Shown here one piece after another: positions 39,679-49,677 of a stretch of 64,000 nucleotides of DNA; the stretch's first letter is position 1, and each line of letters begins with the position of its first letter. The position numbers and the translations under genes are program-made. Source of the stretch: Saprospiraceae bacterium (GTDB taxonomy: Bacteria; Bacteroidota; Bacteroidia; Chitinophagales; Saprospiraceae). The stretch lies in the NCBI GenBank assembly GCA_016714985.1, contig JADKBS010000023.1, positions 62,001-126,000 on the forward strand. The letters are read 5' to 3'. A model generated the notes under the pieces. The model was not told the DNA's origin. It saw nothing but the letters and a program-made list of their open reading frames with translations, and ran no database searches.

Positions 39679-42600
39679 ATGAAAGTAACTAGACTTACAC
39701 AAGCTCCCATTGGCTTAGGGGGTAAACTTCTTCTCATTTTGATAACAGTGCTTTCTCAAGCCCTGCCATCATTTGCCCAACCCGTTTGTGGACCACCGCT
39801 CATCACCTGTCCAGGCAACATGGTCGTCACCCTTGACGCCGGGGAATGCGGGATGGTCTTTGACTTTGCCGTAACAGCCACTGATGTTTGCGATCCGAAT
39901 CCACAAGTTGTTCAGACTGCGGGCATTGATTCTGGCGAGGTCTTCCCAATCGGTATCAACACGGTTTTCTTCACAGCTACCAACAATATTGGGTTATCAG
40001 CATCCTGTAGTTTCGATATTGTAGTCAATGAGTTCCCAAATCCTACCGGGGTGCTCGCCTGCAATGATGTTGTTCAGATAAGTGTGCCACAAGATGGTTT
40101 GGTCATTGTGGGTGCCGATGATGTGCTGGAAGGTGGGCTTTATGGTTGTTACGACGATTACCTTGTTAACATTACGACAGAAGAAGGGGTTTCCATCGGG
40201 AATTTGCTGACTTGTGAGCATATAGGCATTCTTTTGACCGTCATGGTCACCAATCCCGACAACAACAATGCTTGCTGGGGAATCATCGAATTAGAGGACA
40301 AACTACCTCCTGTACTCAACTGCCCAGATCGCATGGTTAGCTGTACGAGAACGCCAGAATCAGCTACCCCCCCTACTCGTTTTGACAATTGCGATAGCAA
40401 TCCTACCCTTGAGTTACTTGGTGTAACCCCCTTGGATAATGATATTTGCGACGACAATATTTCTATTTTTCAGCGTTTCTGGCGGTCTCAGGACAAATAC
40501 GGCAACGTGGCCACCTGCACCGACCTTGTTACCATTCAACGCCCAACTGAAGTTGATTTCCCAGATGATAGGATTTGGGATTGCAACCAGGCCAGCTTGG
40601 TCAGCCCCTCCAGTTCAGGCTCGCCTTCCAACGTTTCAGGCGGTAGCTGCAAGTTCAATATTACCTTCTCAGACGATCGGGTATTCACCTGTCCTGGTTC
40701 AACAAGGGCTTTCGATATTATAAGGACTTGGACCGTTGTGGACTGGTGCACTGGTGAAATCATCACCACTGGCGTCGGCGGTGAAGACAACGTGCAGATC
40801 ATCAAAGTTCGGGACACGACACCACCAACCATCTCTGCCAACAACCTCATCGTAGATGCCAATATCGCTGGGGTTCATCCGAGTCCCTGCCGCTCCACCG
40901 AACCGTTCCCTTCTCCTAGCGTGACGGACAATTGCACCGGCATCGCAAATATCAACATCAATACGGCTGTAGGTGAAATCGTGAATGGCCGCATCCCTGA
41001 ACCGGGTTTGCCCATTGGCTACCATATCGTCACCATTCAGGCATTTGACCGTTGCGGGAACGTGGCTACCAAAGACATCGTGCTGCAGGTGACAGATAGG
41101 ATAGCTCCATCACCAATCTGTGTGGAATACACGGAAGTAGGTCTTGAGTCTTCGGGCAGGGCAGTAGTTGAAGCAGAAGCTTTCAACTTGGCCTCCAACG
41201 ACAACTGCTGCGTGGACAAGTTCTTGGTGCGCCGCATGAACGAAGATCCCTGTGATGATGGACATAATGACCTTGAATTTGGCCCTTCAGTAGTATTCTG
41301 TTGCGAAGACGCCGGCAAAACTATTACAGTCGTGTTGCGGGTTTATGATTGTTTCAACAACTACAATGAATGCATGGTGCAGGTTTTAGTAAACGACAAA
41401 CAGTTCCCTGTGCTCGTTTCCTGCCCTCCCAACCAGCGCATCACCTGCGATTTTTATGCAGATAATATTGAGACACAAATAGCTTCCTTGTCAACGCCTG
41501 CTGAGCGGAGTATCTTCCTAGACCAATTTTTTGGAACGCCGATTTTCTATGACAATTGTGGTCTTGAAATACGGCGCAACCTTACTTCCAGTATTGACCA
41601 GTGCCTGGAAGGCACCATTATACGCAGCTTCATAGCATCCGACCTGAGTGGCAATACCGCTGTACAGCCCTGTACACAAACCATCAATATTGACCACGTA
41701 TCGGACTGGGTCATTGAATTCCCTGCCGACTTGACCATCAACTGCGGTGCTACCCCACCCGATTTTGGCGAGCCAGAAATTTTCTACGAAACCTGCGAAC
41801 TTTTGGCGGTTACCTACGACGACGAAACTTTCAATGTCGTACCTGATGCTTGCTACAAAATAGTGCGGACCTGGTCTATCATCAATTGGTGTGTAGTAGG
41901 GGCAGAGGTTGATCAAGAGGTGGTGGAGCAGCCAGAAAACCAGTTAGGTTTGGCATTCCCCCAATGCGACCTCGACAACGATGGCGATTGTGATTCACGT
42001 ACTTTTAGGGATAGCTGGAGGGGCAGCGTGCCAGTTCCCAACCCATTTGCTCCAACGGCTTACAGGTTGAGGCCATTCGCCAATGATGCACATACGCCCA
42101 ATACCAACCCAGTTTTGAATTTCCGCAACCCAGATACGGATATAGACACGGATCCTTGGGATGGCTTCATCACCTATCAACAAGTAATTAAGGTAAATGA
42201 CAATGTTGACCCTGTGTTTACCAATGGATGCTCCATCCCCAAAATCTGTATTGAGGACAATTCCTGTGATGTGGATGTGCTTTTGCCCATCCCAAATGTC
42301 AATGACTGCAGCCCAAATGTAACGGTAACAGCGGAGATAAACCTTGGTGGCATTTGGGTAAGTGGCCTTGGCCCACACCTGAACATTCCACCGGGAACCT
42401 ACCAGGTTGTCTATAAAGCGATTGACAACTGCAACAACCAATCTACCTGCAACACAACGGTTGTAGTGGAGGATTGCAAAAAGCCGACACCTTACTGTAA
42501 GAACGGCATTATCGTTACTTTGATGAACGTGTTCCCCCCTATGGTAGAAGTTTGGGCAAGCGACCTCGATGATGGCAGTTTCGACAATTGCGATGAAGAC

Positions 42601-43998
42601 TTGAAACTTTCATTCTCTGCCGATTCAACGAATACCAGCATAACCTTCAACTGTTTCAACCAAAACACCACCACTTTTGTGGATATTTGGGTGACAGACG
42701 ACGCAGGCAATCAAGCGTTTTGCACTACCCAAATCACGGTTCAAGACAATGCCAACGGCTGTGCGGATCCGCTCGTAAACTTCATTTCAGGACGGATAGC
42801 CAATGAGGAAGAGGAAGGTATCGAAGGTGTTCAAATCCACCTGAACGGCGACAACAATGTTTCGGCTGAGACAAACGGGGAAGGAGTTTATTATTTAAAC
42901 GGACTCGACCCTGGTGGCGATTACACCGTTGTAGCCTCCCATGATGTTGAACCGCTTAATGGCGTATCCACCTTTGATCTCGTGCTGATTTCCAAGCACA
43001 TTCTGGGTGTTACATTGCTTGATTCTCCCTATAAAATTATTGCAGCGGACGCCAATCGCTCGAACAGCGTGACCACTTTTGACTTGGTAGAGATTCGGAA
43101 ACTCATTCTTTTTATCAATGAGGATTTCCCCAACAATACTTCATGGCGATTTGTGGACAAAGACCATGTTTTCACAAATACAACCAATCCTTGGACCTCG
43201 CAAATACCGGAGTTGGAGAACTTCAATGACCTTACGGATGACCAATTGAACACTGATTTCGTGGCCATTAAAATTGGAGACGTGAACGTGAGTGCCGCCA
43301 CCAACTTGGCAGGCAGCAGCGATGAGCGCAATGGCAACGCCAACTTGGTCATTCAAATTGAAGATGTTCTGGTCGAAAAAGGCCAAATAGTCCGTGTGCC
43401 TTTGAATATTAAGGACGAATCATTGGTGGCAATCCAGTTTTCACTCAATTTCAACAAGGAAAAATTGTCTTTTGAGGCTGTGGAAGACGGTATGATGACA
43501 CAAGAGCATTTTGGGTTTGCCAAGCTGGAGGCGGGCACACTGACCGCAAGCTGGAATAAATTGGATGGAAGTGCCGAGAATCTGGACGGCCCCATTAGCC
43601 AATTGGTTTTTCATGCAAGCGCCAGCGGTAAATTGTCAGAAATGCTTTCTATTGATTCACGTTATACCAAGGCCGAGGCATATACCATTGAAAATGAAGT
43701 GAAGGGCATTTCCATAGAGTTCAATTCCTCCAGCAAAGGGTATGAACTACTTCAGAATTCGCCAAACCCATTAACTGACCAAACCATAATCGGCTTTAAT
43801 TTGCCTAGTTCCACCTATTGCACCCTCAGCTTTACGGATGTGGCAGGTAGAGAGTTGAGAATGATAGAAGGGACTTTTGGTGCGGGTTCTCATCAAATCA
43901 TGGTAAAGCGCAGCGAACTGCAATCAAAAGGTGTGGTGTACTACCACCTGAAGACAGGGGATTTCAAGGCAACAAAAATGATGGTCATAACTGACTGA
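39679..43998 (+). CDS. secreted HYR-domain protein with dockerin-like, cohesin-like and T9SS type A domains
   Basis: A 1439-residue exported protein. The signal peptide ends near PSFAQ. A HYR domain (CPGNMVVTLDAGECGMVFDF) is followed by many Cys-rich HYR/Ig-like modules, each with a DNC/DNCxxxP turn and CPD/CPGN strands, to about residue 1030. Then come a CarboxypepD_reg-like domain (ISGRIANEEEEGIEGVQIHL), dockerin-like Ca-binding repeats (VSTFDLVLISKHILG; ANRSNSVTTFDLVEIRKLIL; FVAIKIGDVN), a cohesin-like beta domain (VRVPLNIKDESLVAIQFSLN), and a type A sorting domain (LLQNSPNPLTDQTIIGFNLP to the end). It is T9SS cargo, probably a surface structural or adhesive protein. Met at 39661 is an alternative start. 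Confidence 0.88.
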   Translation: MKVTRLTQAPIGLGGKLLLILITVLSQALPSFAQPVCGPPLITCPGNMVVTLDAGECGMVFDFAVTATDVCDPNPQVVQTAGIDSGEVFPIGINTVFFTATNNIGLSASCSFDIVVNEFPNPTGVLACNDVVQISVPQDGLVIVGADDVLEGGLYGCYDDYLVNITTEEGVSIGNLLTCEHIGILLTVMVTNPDNNNACWGIIELEDKLPPVLNCPDRMVSCTRTPESATPPTRFDNCDSNPTLELLGVTPLDNDICDDNISIFQRFWRSQDKYGNVATCTDLVTIQRPTEVDFPDDRIWDCNQASLVSPSSSGSPSNVSGGSCKFNITFSDDRVFTCPGSTRAFDIIRTWTVVDWCTGEIITTGVGGEDNVQIIKVRDTTPPTISANNLIVDANIAGVHPSPCRSTEPFPSPSVTDNCTGIANININTAVGEIVNGRIPEPGLPIGYHIVTIQAFDRCGNVATKDIVLQVTDRIAPSPICVEYTEVGLESSGRAVVEAEAFNLASNDNCCVDKFLVRRMNEDPCDDGHNDLEFGPSVVFCCEDAGKTITVVLRVYDCFNNYNECMVQVLVNDKQFPVLVSCPPNQRITCDFYADNIETQIASLSTPAERSIFLDQFFGTPIFYDNCGLEIRRNLTSSIDQCLEGTIIRSFIASDLSGNTAVQPCTQTINIDHVSDWVIEFPADLTINCGATPPDFGEPEIFYETCELLAVTYDDETFNVVPDACYKIVRTWSIINWCVVGAEVDQEVVEQPENQLGLAFPQCDLDNDGDCDSRTFRDSWRGSVPVPNPFAPTAYRLRPFANDAHTPNTNPVLNFRNPDTDIDTDPWDGFITYQQVIKVNDNVDPVFTNGCSIPKICIEDNSCDVDVLLPIPNVNDCSPNVTVTAEINLGGIWVSGLGPHLNIPPGTYQVVYKAIDNCNNQSTCNTTVVVEDCKKPTPYCKNGIIVTLMNVFPPMVEVWASDLDDGSFDNCDEDLKLSFSADSTNTSITFNCFNQNTTTFVDIWVTDDAGNQAFCTTQITVQDNANGCADPLVNFISGRIANEEEEGIEGVQIHLNGDNNVSAETNGEGVYYLNGLDPGGDYTVVASHDVEPLNGVSTFDLVLISKHILGVTLLDSPYKIIAADANRSNSVTTFDLVEIRKLILFINEDFPNNTSWRFVDKDHVFTNTTNPWTSQIPELENFNDLTDDQLNTDFVAIKIGDVNVSAATNLAGSSDERNGNANLVIQIEDVLVEKGQIVRVPLNIKDESLVAIQFSLNFNKEKLSFEAVEDGMMTQEHFGFAKLEAGTLTASWNKLDGSAENLDGPISQLVFHASASGKLSEMLSIDSRYTKAEAYTIENEVKGISIEFNSSSKGYELLQNSPNPLTDQTIIGFNLPSSTYCTLSFTDVAGRELRMIEGTFGAGSHQIMVKRSELQSKGVVYYHLKTGDFKATKMMVITD

Positions 43999-44033
43999 TA
44001 ATCAAATATTTTACAGTAAATAAACACAGAATT

Positions 44034-44071
44034 GGGCAGGCTGTCAGGCGACAGTCCGCCCATTTTTTTTT
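44034..44071 (+). terminator. terminator of the HYR/dockerin protein gene
   Basis: Stem GGGCAGGCTGTC with a near-complement (two mismatches), followed by nine T's, 36 bp after the stop codon. Confidence 0.8.
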
Positions 44072-44370
44072 AAGAACAAATTTTACTTTCCGCATCATCT
44101 GTTACCTTTTAAAGGCCTTGTATTATGACCATTGAAACAGTACAGGGGGCACAGCTTCCTGGTGCTGAAAAACGGTCAAGGAAGTTGCCATTTGCCCACC
44201 AATTTGGAAATTTATAGGTTGAAAAATTACATTACACTCCTGGTTTAGCCACATTAGTTAACAATCCAAATTGGGGCAAGGGCAACACCTCCTGCCGTTG
44301 GTACCAAGCTGTGCGAAAAATGCTGCAGGTATTTCAAATAAATCGTACCCTTGCAAAAAACGAAGGGCTG

Positions 44371-44952
44371 ATGAATTCCTTCCGAAGGACTGTTTCCATA
44401 CATGATATTCAGGACGAGTGGTCAATCGTTCAGGCTGCACAGGCGAACCCTGCTGCATTCAGGCCATTGTACGATAAATACTTTGAAGCCATTTTCCAAT
44501 TCATCTACAACCGCACACAGAACGAAGAAGTAAGCGCCGACATCAACTCTCAGGTTTTTTTGAAAGCCATGCAAAGGCTTGGTGATTATACCTTCAAAGG
44601 AGTTCCTTTTTCGGCATGGCTATACCGCATTGCGAGCAACGAGGTTGCGCAATGGTATCGTCAGAATAAAAGGTTGCGGGTGGTGAGCGTAGAAGAAACC
44701 AATTTGGCGTCCATGTTCGAAGAGGTTTTCGAAGATGATTTGGAACGTTATAGGCCATACTTGATTTCGGCATTGGACGAACTGAAAGAGGCTGACCTCG
44801 AAATCGTTGAGATGCGCTTTTTCGAACAACGCCCTTTCAAGGAAATCGCAGAAGTATTGAACATTACAGAAAGCAATGCCAAGGTTCGCACCTATCGGGT
44901 ACTCGAACGACTTAAAAAGATTATCATCAATCGAACAGGCGGTGCCAAATGA
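44371..44952 (+). CDS. RNA polymerase ECF sigma factor
   Basis: A 193-residue sigma-70 family protein. Region 2 is at about residues 20-90 (FRPLYDKYFEAIFQFIYNRT, then FLKAMQRLGDYTFKGVPFSA and WLYRIASNEVAQWYRQNKR) and region 4 at about 130-190 (LKEADLEIVEMRFFEQRPFK, then EIAEVLNITESNAKVRTYRV). Met at 44371 is preferred to 44311 because a near-consensus -7 sequence (TACCCTTG, 44346-44353) falls inside the longer reading. It is followed 40 bp later by a membrane protein gene that probably acts with it. About 300 bp between the preceding terminator and this gene hold nothing else convincing. Confidence 0.9.
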   Translation: MNSFRRTVSIHDIQDEWSIVQAAQANPAAFRPLYDKYFEAIFQFIYNRTQNEEVSADINSQVFLKAMQRLGDYTFKGVPFSAWLYRIASNEVAQWYRQNKRLRVVSVEETNLASMFEEVFEDDLERYRPYLISALDELKEADLEIVEMRFFEQRPFKEIAEVLNITESNAKVRTYRVLERLKKIIINRTGGAK

Positions 44953-44992
44953 CAACCAATTTGCCCTTTCATTCCGCCAAAAATGATAAAGC

Positions 44993-46753
44993 ATGAAAAA
45001 AAATTACGACATACGGCTTAACCCCAAGCCGCTCAAAAAAGAACAAATTGAGCGACATAAAGACTTTGATTCACTGCTGACGCAATTTGCCACGCAGCCC
45101 AAGAAAGACGCCATTGTTAGAAAACTGATATGGAGGGTCGGAGCCATCGCTGCCTCCTTGGTGGGTTTTTTCCTCTTCTATAATCAAGTGCTAAAAACGG
45201 ATTATGCCGAAAAGCAGGCAGCTTATTTCAATACCCAGCCATTTATTAGCAAACCATTTGAACAAGTGAAACCGACATTTGCCAGCTTCAAGGTTAGCTC
45301 AAACGATGGTGGTATCTACAAATACCCAAGTGGGTCACAGCTTACAGTGCCAGCCGCGGCTTTTGTCAACGAAAAAGGAGAAACACTAAGCGGCGAAGTC
45401 ACATTACACTACCGTGAAATGCATGATTTTGTAGATTTCTTCATGGCTGGTATTCCAATGACTTACGACTCAGCAGGTGTAAACTATAACCTGGAAAGCG
45501 CAGGCATGATTGAAATTTTTGCGGAGCAAGACGGTAAGCGTGTCAATATGGCTCCGGGCAAATCTATCAATGTAGAGCTTGTATCCAATGTGAATACCTC
45601 GCCAACCTTGGACATACCTCCGGGTTACAATATCTACAAGCTTGACGAAAAAAATCGCAATTGGGTCTATCAAGACATTGATCGCATGGAAGTTATCAGT
45701 GATGAGCCTGTTCCAAGTTCCAACCTCGATGAGAAAAGCCCGTTTTACCCAGCCCAAAAGACTTTAGCTGAAAAAATGTTGGCCATTCAAGTAAGCGAAG
45801 CTGCGGAAACAACCAAATTGGAAAAGACCATACCCAAGCCGAAAACACCTTCCAAGCCTCAACAGGCCATCAACAAGGATCATGTTTTCAGCCTTGATAT
45901 GAAGGATATATTTCCGACTGACAAGCAGGAAATTGAGAGCGAAGAAGCGCAGGAACTGCGACAACTCTATGCCAAATATTCAAAGATGCTTTGGCAGCTT
46001 AATCCTAAGTCAAGCATAACGCCTGACCAGCTGCAAAAGGAATTCAGCCTAGTTACCGGCTTGAGCATCAAAAAGCTGAACGAGCAGGACTATGAGCTGT
46101 CCTTAGAGAAAAAAGGTGCGGCTGTAAAAGTGTTGGTTTATCCTGTCCTCAGTGGATCTGATTACGAACGTGCAATGGCCGAATTCAAGCGGGATTTTGA
46201 AAACTTCACCAAGTTGAGTGCCGAGAGGGAGTCAAAACTTGCCGCAGAACGGGCAGCTATTGCGAAGCGATTTGAGGAAGAAAAAAAACTGGCGACCTTG
46301 AACTTCGAGCAGCGCATCGAAGAACTTCGGAAGCAAGGGAATGATTATGCTGCCAACAATGAAATCATCAAGAAAAAAGTAGTGAACCGGTTTACGGCAT
46401 CAGCATTTGGCATTTGGAACTGCGACCGCCCATTGCCACCTCAAATGCTCCAGTTGGCAGCCAATTTTGTGGACGAAAAAGGCAACCCCTTCAAGAACAA
46501 AACTGCCTACCTCGTGGACAAGAGCCGGAACACGGTCTATCAGTTCCTTGCAGAAGATGGCGCTGAATTGCGTTTCAATAAAAGCTCCGAAAACCTAGTT
46601 TGGTTAGTTACCGAAGACAACAAAATTGCGGTTTTCAGGCCTCAAAAATTCAAAGACATAGACCCCAAGGCCAAGCGGTTTGAGTTTGTCATGGAATCAG
46701 TGAACAAAGAAATCAAATCCGAACAGGACATCCGGGAAATCCTGTACCTCTAA
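44993..46753 (+). CDS. membrane-anchored protein paired with the ECF sigma factor
   Basis: A 586-residue protein. Residues 1-45 are charged and cytoplasmic, a single membrane helix is at about 46-64 (VGAIAASLVGFFLFYNQVL), and the rest is periplasmic. The domain after the helix has YKYPSGSQLTVPAAAFVNEK and GEVTLHYREMHDFVDFFMAG then IPMTYDSAG, a ZU5-like beta module seen in Bacteroidota envelope proteins. A long coiled coil follows (about 395-460, rich in Ala/Glu/Lys/Arg) and then a C-terminal domain. It takes the place of an anti-sigma gene next to the ECF factor but has no recognisable zinc anti-sigma motif. The role as regulator is inferred from position. Confidence 0.7.
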   Translation: MKKNYDIRLNPKPLKKEQIERHKDFDSLLTQFATQPKKDAIVRKLIWRVGAIAASLVGFFLFYNQVLKTDYAEKQAAYFNTQPFISKPFEQVKPTFASFKVSSNDGGIYKYPSGSQLTVPAAAFVNEKGETLSGEVTLHYREMHDFVDFFMAGIPMTYDSAGVNYNLESAGMIEIFAEQDGKRVNMAPGKSINVELVSNVNTSPTLDIPPGYNIYKLDEKNRNWVYQDIDRMEVISDEPVPSSNLDEKSPFYPAQKTLAEKMLAIQVSEAAETTKLEKTIPKPKTPSKPQQAINKDHVFSLDMKDIFPTDKQEIESEEAQELRQLYAKYSKMLWQLNPKSSITPDQLQKEFSLVTGLSIKKLNEQDYELSLEKKGAAVKVLVYPVLSGSDYERAMAEFKRDFENFTKLSAERESKLAAERAAIAKRFEEEKKLATLNFEQRIEELRKQGNDYAANNEIIKKKVVNRFTASAFGIWNCDRPLPPQMLQLAANFVDEKGNPFKNKTAYLVDKSRNTVYQFLAEDGAELRFNKSSENLVWLVTEDNKIAVFRPQKFKDIDPKAKRFEFVMESVNKEIKSEQDIREILYL

Positions 46754-46799
46754 ATTTCCCATAATGCCTTGAACTAAATTTTATTCTCTTCATCATAGG

Positions 46800-46834
46800 T
46801 CCCGTACTGCGTTTGAGTACGGGATTTTTTTTTC
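46800..46834 (+). terminator. terminator after the sigma factor operon
   Basis: Perfect 8-bp stem CCCGTACT/AGTACGGG, 7-base loop, nine T's, 47 bp after the stop. Confidence 0.9.
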
Positions 46835-46890
46835 TATCGAAAAAATCATAGTGCTGGTAGAGGGAAAAACAATTAGAAAGCATCTTGATT

Positions 46891-46898
46891 TAAGTTTG
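46891..46898 (+). promoter_or_regulatory. -7 promoter box for the LVIVD protein gene
   Basis: TAAGTTTG fits TAnnTTTG; it lies about 27 bases before repeat copy 3, the same arrangement as at metH. Confidence 0.45.
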
Positions 46899-46924
46899 CT
46901 GGAGTTATCATTTAATCACCCAAT

Positions 46925-47089
46925 TTCAATGGTTCTTGAAGCGTAAGGGGTTTTATGTTGTGGGTTTCAAGGAGTGCAACCCAATCAAAAATGGAGGATT
47001 TTTTAGGAGGATGTTTTGATAGTCCCAATTTTTAAAAATATCCCATCGCAGTAGCCTCCATGAAACTTGAAGCCTAATGAACCATTGAA
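46925..47089 (+). repeat. leader repeat element, related copy 3
   Basis: Perfect 11-bp terminal inverted repeat TTCAATGGTTC / GAACCATTGAA. The right end (TGAAACTTGAAGCC...GAACCATTGAA) matches copy 1; the interior has diverged. It ends 23 bp before the start codon at 47113. Confidence 0.55.
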
Positions 47090-47112
47090 CTTTCACTTAA
47101 ATCCAGCATAAG

Positions 47113-49512
47113 ATGCAAAGAAGATTGACCTTTTTAGCTTTTGCCATTTTTCTAAGTGTTGGCACATTTGCCCAATTGAACATGTCGCTTGTAGGATCTT
47201 ATGAATACAATGTCGTATTGAGCAATATTTGGGGATATGCTGCACCAGACGGGACGGAATACGCTTTGGTTGGGACAGATGAAGGCGTTTCCATTGTCAG
47301 CCTTTCCGACCCATCCAACCCAGTTGAGACGGAACTTGTCCCCGGCCCAGCTTCCAACTGGCGTGAAATCAAGACTTGGGGAAATTATGCCTATGCTTCC
47401 AATGAAACTGGCGCTGGGCTATTGGTAATTGACCTTTCAAATCTGCCCGGCCCCGTGACCTACCAGTATTTGGCACCTAACATACCCGGTTTGGGCATAC
47501 TGAATACCATCCACACCTTGTCCGTGGACGAAAACGGGTTCCTTTTCCTGAACGGCACGAACCTGAACAATGGAGGCATGCTTTTCATGGATCTAAATGC
47601 CGATCCATTCAATCCTATCTATGTAGGGAAATGTGCGCCAGTCTATTCCCACGATTCTTATATCCGAGACAACCTGGCTTACAGTTTTGAAATATATGCA
47701 GGGGTTTTCTCTATTTATGACGTTACGGACAAGTCCAATCCTGTCTTGTTGGCCAGCCAGCAAACTGGAGGCAATTTCACGCACAATGGATGGCTTTCGG
47801 ACGACAGCAAAATCCTGTTTACCACAGATGAGGTGGCAAATGCACCGGTTGGTGCTTATGATGTCTCAGACCCCAACAATATTATCGAGCTTGACCAGTT
47901 TAGGCCTTTCGCAACGCTGGGCACTGGGGTCATACCGCACAACGCCCATGTTTGGGACGACTATGTGATTGTTTCTTATTACACAGATGGTTGCATCATC
48001 TTGGATGGGTCTCGTCCCGGAAACTTGGTTGAAATCGCCAATTTTGATACTTTTTTCCCATCCAATACTGGGTTTGATGGAGCATGGGGCGCTTATCCAT
48101 ATCTGCCAAGCGGCTTGGTACTTGTCTCGGATATCAACAATGGTCTTTTTGTATTGCAGCCGAATTATGTCAGGGCCTGCCACTTGGAAGGCAAAGTGAC
48201 GGATGCAACAACTGGGTTGGGGCTAAACGGAGCTACGATTGAATTAACAGGAACTTTGACAAAAACACAAAGCGATTTGGTCGGTAATTATAAAACGGGC
48301 ATTGCGACCTCGGGCACTTACACGGTAACCGTCAAAAAACCTGGCTATGAAAACAAAACGGTCAGTGCCATTTTAACAAACGGTCAGGTTGTATTTTTGG
48401 ATATAGCCCTCCAATCATTGCCTACGTTTTCGATCAGTGGAACTGTTACGGAAGAAGGGACAGGTTTACCTATACCGGATGCCAAAGTGCAGATTAAGAA
48501 CTCGGATTTCAGTTTTGATTTGGCAACCGGAACAGATGGTAAGTTCTTCATTCAACAATTTTACAATGGCGATTATGACGTTTTTGCTGGGAAATGGGGT
48601 TACAAGACGGGGGTGCTAACCAGTCAGCAGGTTAACAACACCACTGGAGCCATTTCCCTTTCGCTTGAAAAAGGATATGAAGACATTTTCAGCCTTGACC
48701 TAGGCTGGACAGTAAATGGAGATGCAACACAAGGGATTTGGGAGCGGGGCGAACCAATTGAGGTATTTCCACCACAGGTTCCATTCGCTATCCAGCCAGG
48801 CATGGATGCCATTAATGATGCTGGAAATTCCTGTTATTTCACGGGCAATGTTGCCGATTTGTTCAGCGGGGTTCAGATAAATGGTTTTACTAGACTGGTT
48901 TCACCTCCAATGGATTTATCGGGCATGAATGAACCTTATATTAAATTCTTTGCTTGGATTTTTAGCGCTTGCTCTTCTGAGCCTGCGCTTGGTAATGATA
49001 AACTCATCGTGAAAATCACGAATGGAACTGAAACAGCGACCATTCAGCAGGTAGAACACGCCAGCTTGTTTTTCCCACCTACCTGGAACGAGTATTTGGT
49101 GGATGTGTCTAACAATATTTCCTTGGATAGCCCTGTCCAAATAATTTTTGAGGTGGGCGACATTGACCCTGGTTTTGTGGATGTTGTAGAGAGCGGTGTT
49201 GACTTTTTTGAGGCATTTGACGCAGACCCTCCAAGCAATACTAACGAGAACGTTGATATCGAACAATATTTGACCGTTTCCCCCAATCCGTCCATTGGTG
49301 AGTTCAGGGTAAAGTATGACCTATTCGAATTCGGTAACCAAGCATCCAAATTATTGGTTTTCAACACATTAGGTCAATTGGTTGAGACGCATCCACTGAT
49401 TATTCCTTCTGGAACAATTGCAGTTGGAAAAAACTTGAAGGAAGGCGTTTACTATCTAAATATCAGTACAACCGGAAAACTTGGCGAGCCGATCATGGTA
49501 ATAAAGCATTGA
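47113..49512 (+). CDS. secreted LVIVD/choice-of-anchor B protein with T9SS type A sorting domain
   Basis: A 799-residue exported protein. The signal peptide ends near VGTFAQ. Residues about 30-360 are LVIVD-type propeller repeats (VSIVSLSDPSNPVETELVPG; FSIYDVTDKSNPVLLASQQT; VGAYDVSDPNNIIELDQF), as in choice-of-anchor B proteins. Two carboxypeptidase-regulatory-like domains follow (LEGKVTDATTGLGLNGATIE; ISGTVTEEGTGLPIPDAKVQ), then a jelly-roll-like region and a type A sorting domain (YLTVSPNPSIGEFRVKYDLF to the end). It should be surface-exposed T9SS cargo. Biological role unknown. Confidence 0.88.
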   Translation: MQRRLTFLAFAIFLSVGTFAQLNMSLVGSYEYNVVLSNIWGYAAPDGTEYALVGTDEGVSIVSLSDPSNPVETELVPGPASNWREIKTWGNYAYASNETGAGLLVIDLSNLPGPVTYQYLAPNIPGLGILNTIHTLSVDENGFLFLNGTNLNNGGMLFMDLNADPFNPIYVGKCAPVYSHDSYIRDNLAYSFEIYAGVFSIYDVTDKSNPVLLASQQTGGNFTHNGWLSDDSKILFTTDEVANAPVGAYDVSDPNNIIELDQFRPFATLGTGVIPHNAHVWDDYVIVSYYTDGCIILDGSRPGNLVEIANFDTFFPSNTGFDGAWGAYPYLPSGLVLVSDINNGLFVLQPNYVRACHLEGKVTDATTGLGLNGATIELTGTLTKTQSDLVGNYKTGIATSGTYTVTVKKPGYENKTVSAILTNGQVVFLDIALQSLPTFSISGTVTEEGTGLPIPDAKVQIKNSDFSFDLATGTDGKFFIQQFYNGDYDVFAGKWGYKTGVLTSQQVNNTTGAISLSLEKGYEDIFSLDLGWTVNGDATQGIWERGEPIEVFPPQVPFAIQPGMDAINDAGNSCYFTGNVADLFSGVQINGFTRLVSPPMDLSGMNEPYIKFFAWIFSACSSEPALGNDKLIVKITNGTETATIQQVEHASLFFPPTWNEYLVDVSNNISLDSPVQIIFEVGDIDPGFVDVVESGVDFFEAFDADPPSNTNENVDIEQYLTVSPNPSIGEFRVKYDLFEFGNQASKLLVFNTLGQLVETHPLIIPSGTIAVGKNLKEGVYYLNISTTGKLGEPIMVIKH

Positions 49513-49566
49513 TGGTATGCTACATTGAATCAATTTGACGCTTTGATAGCATTACCCAAATCGCAT

Positions 49567-49601
49567 AAAAACGGCCAAGGAGTTTACCTTGGCCGTTTTT
49601 T
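49567..49601. terminator. terminator after the LVIVD protein gene
   Basis: Perfect stem AAAACGGCCAAGG with complement, T-run to the right and A-run to the left. Confidence 0.9.
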
Positions 49602-49630
49602 GATAAATCGTAACTGCTAAGTAGCGTGTG

Positions 49631-49669
49631 GGAGGAGAGAGAAAAAGTTTCATTTTTTCTCTCTCCTCC
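49631..49669. repeat. perfect purine/pyrimidine hairpin, first of two
   Basis: GGAGGAGAGAGAAAAA (49631-49646) and its exact complement (49654-49669) around a 7-base loop. One arm is all purine, the other all pyrimidine. Confidence 0.85.
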
Positions 49670-49677
49670 TACATTTT

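Noticed and set aside
44125..44217. 30-codon ORF before the second sigma factor gene
   Set aside because: No hydrophobic or motif feature, no promoter or terminator of its own.
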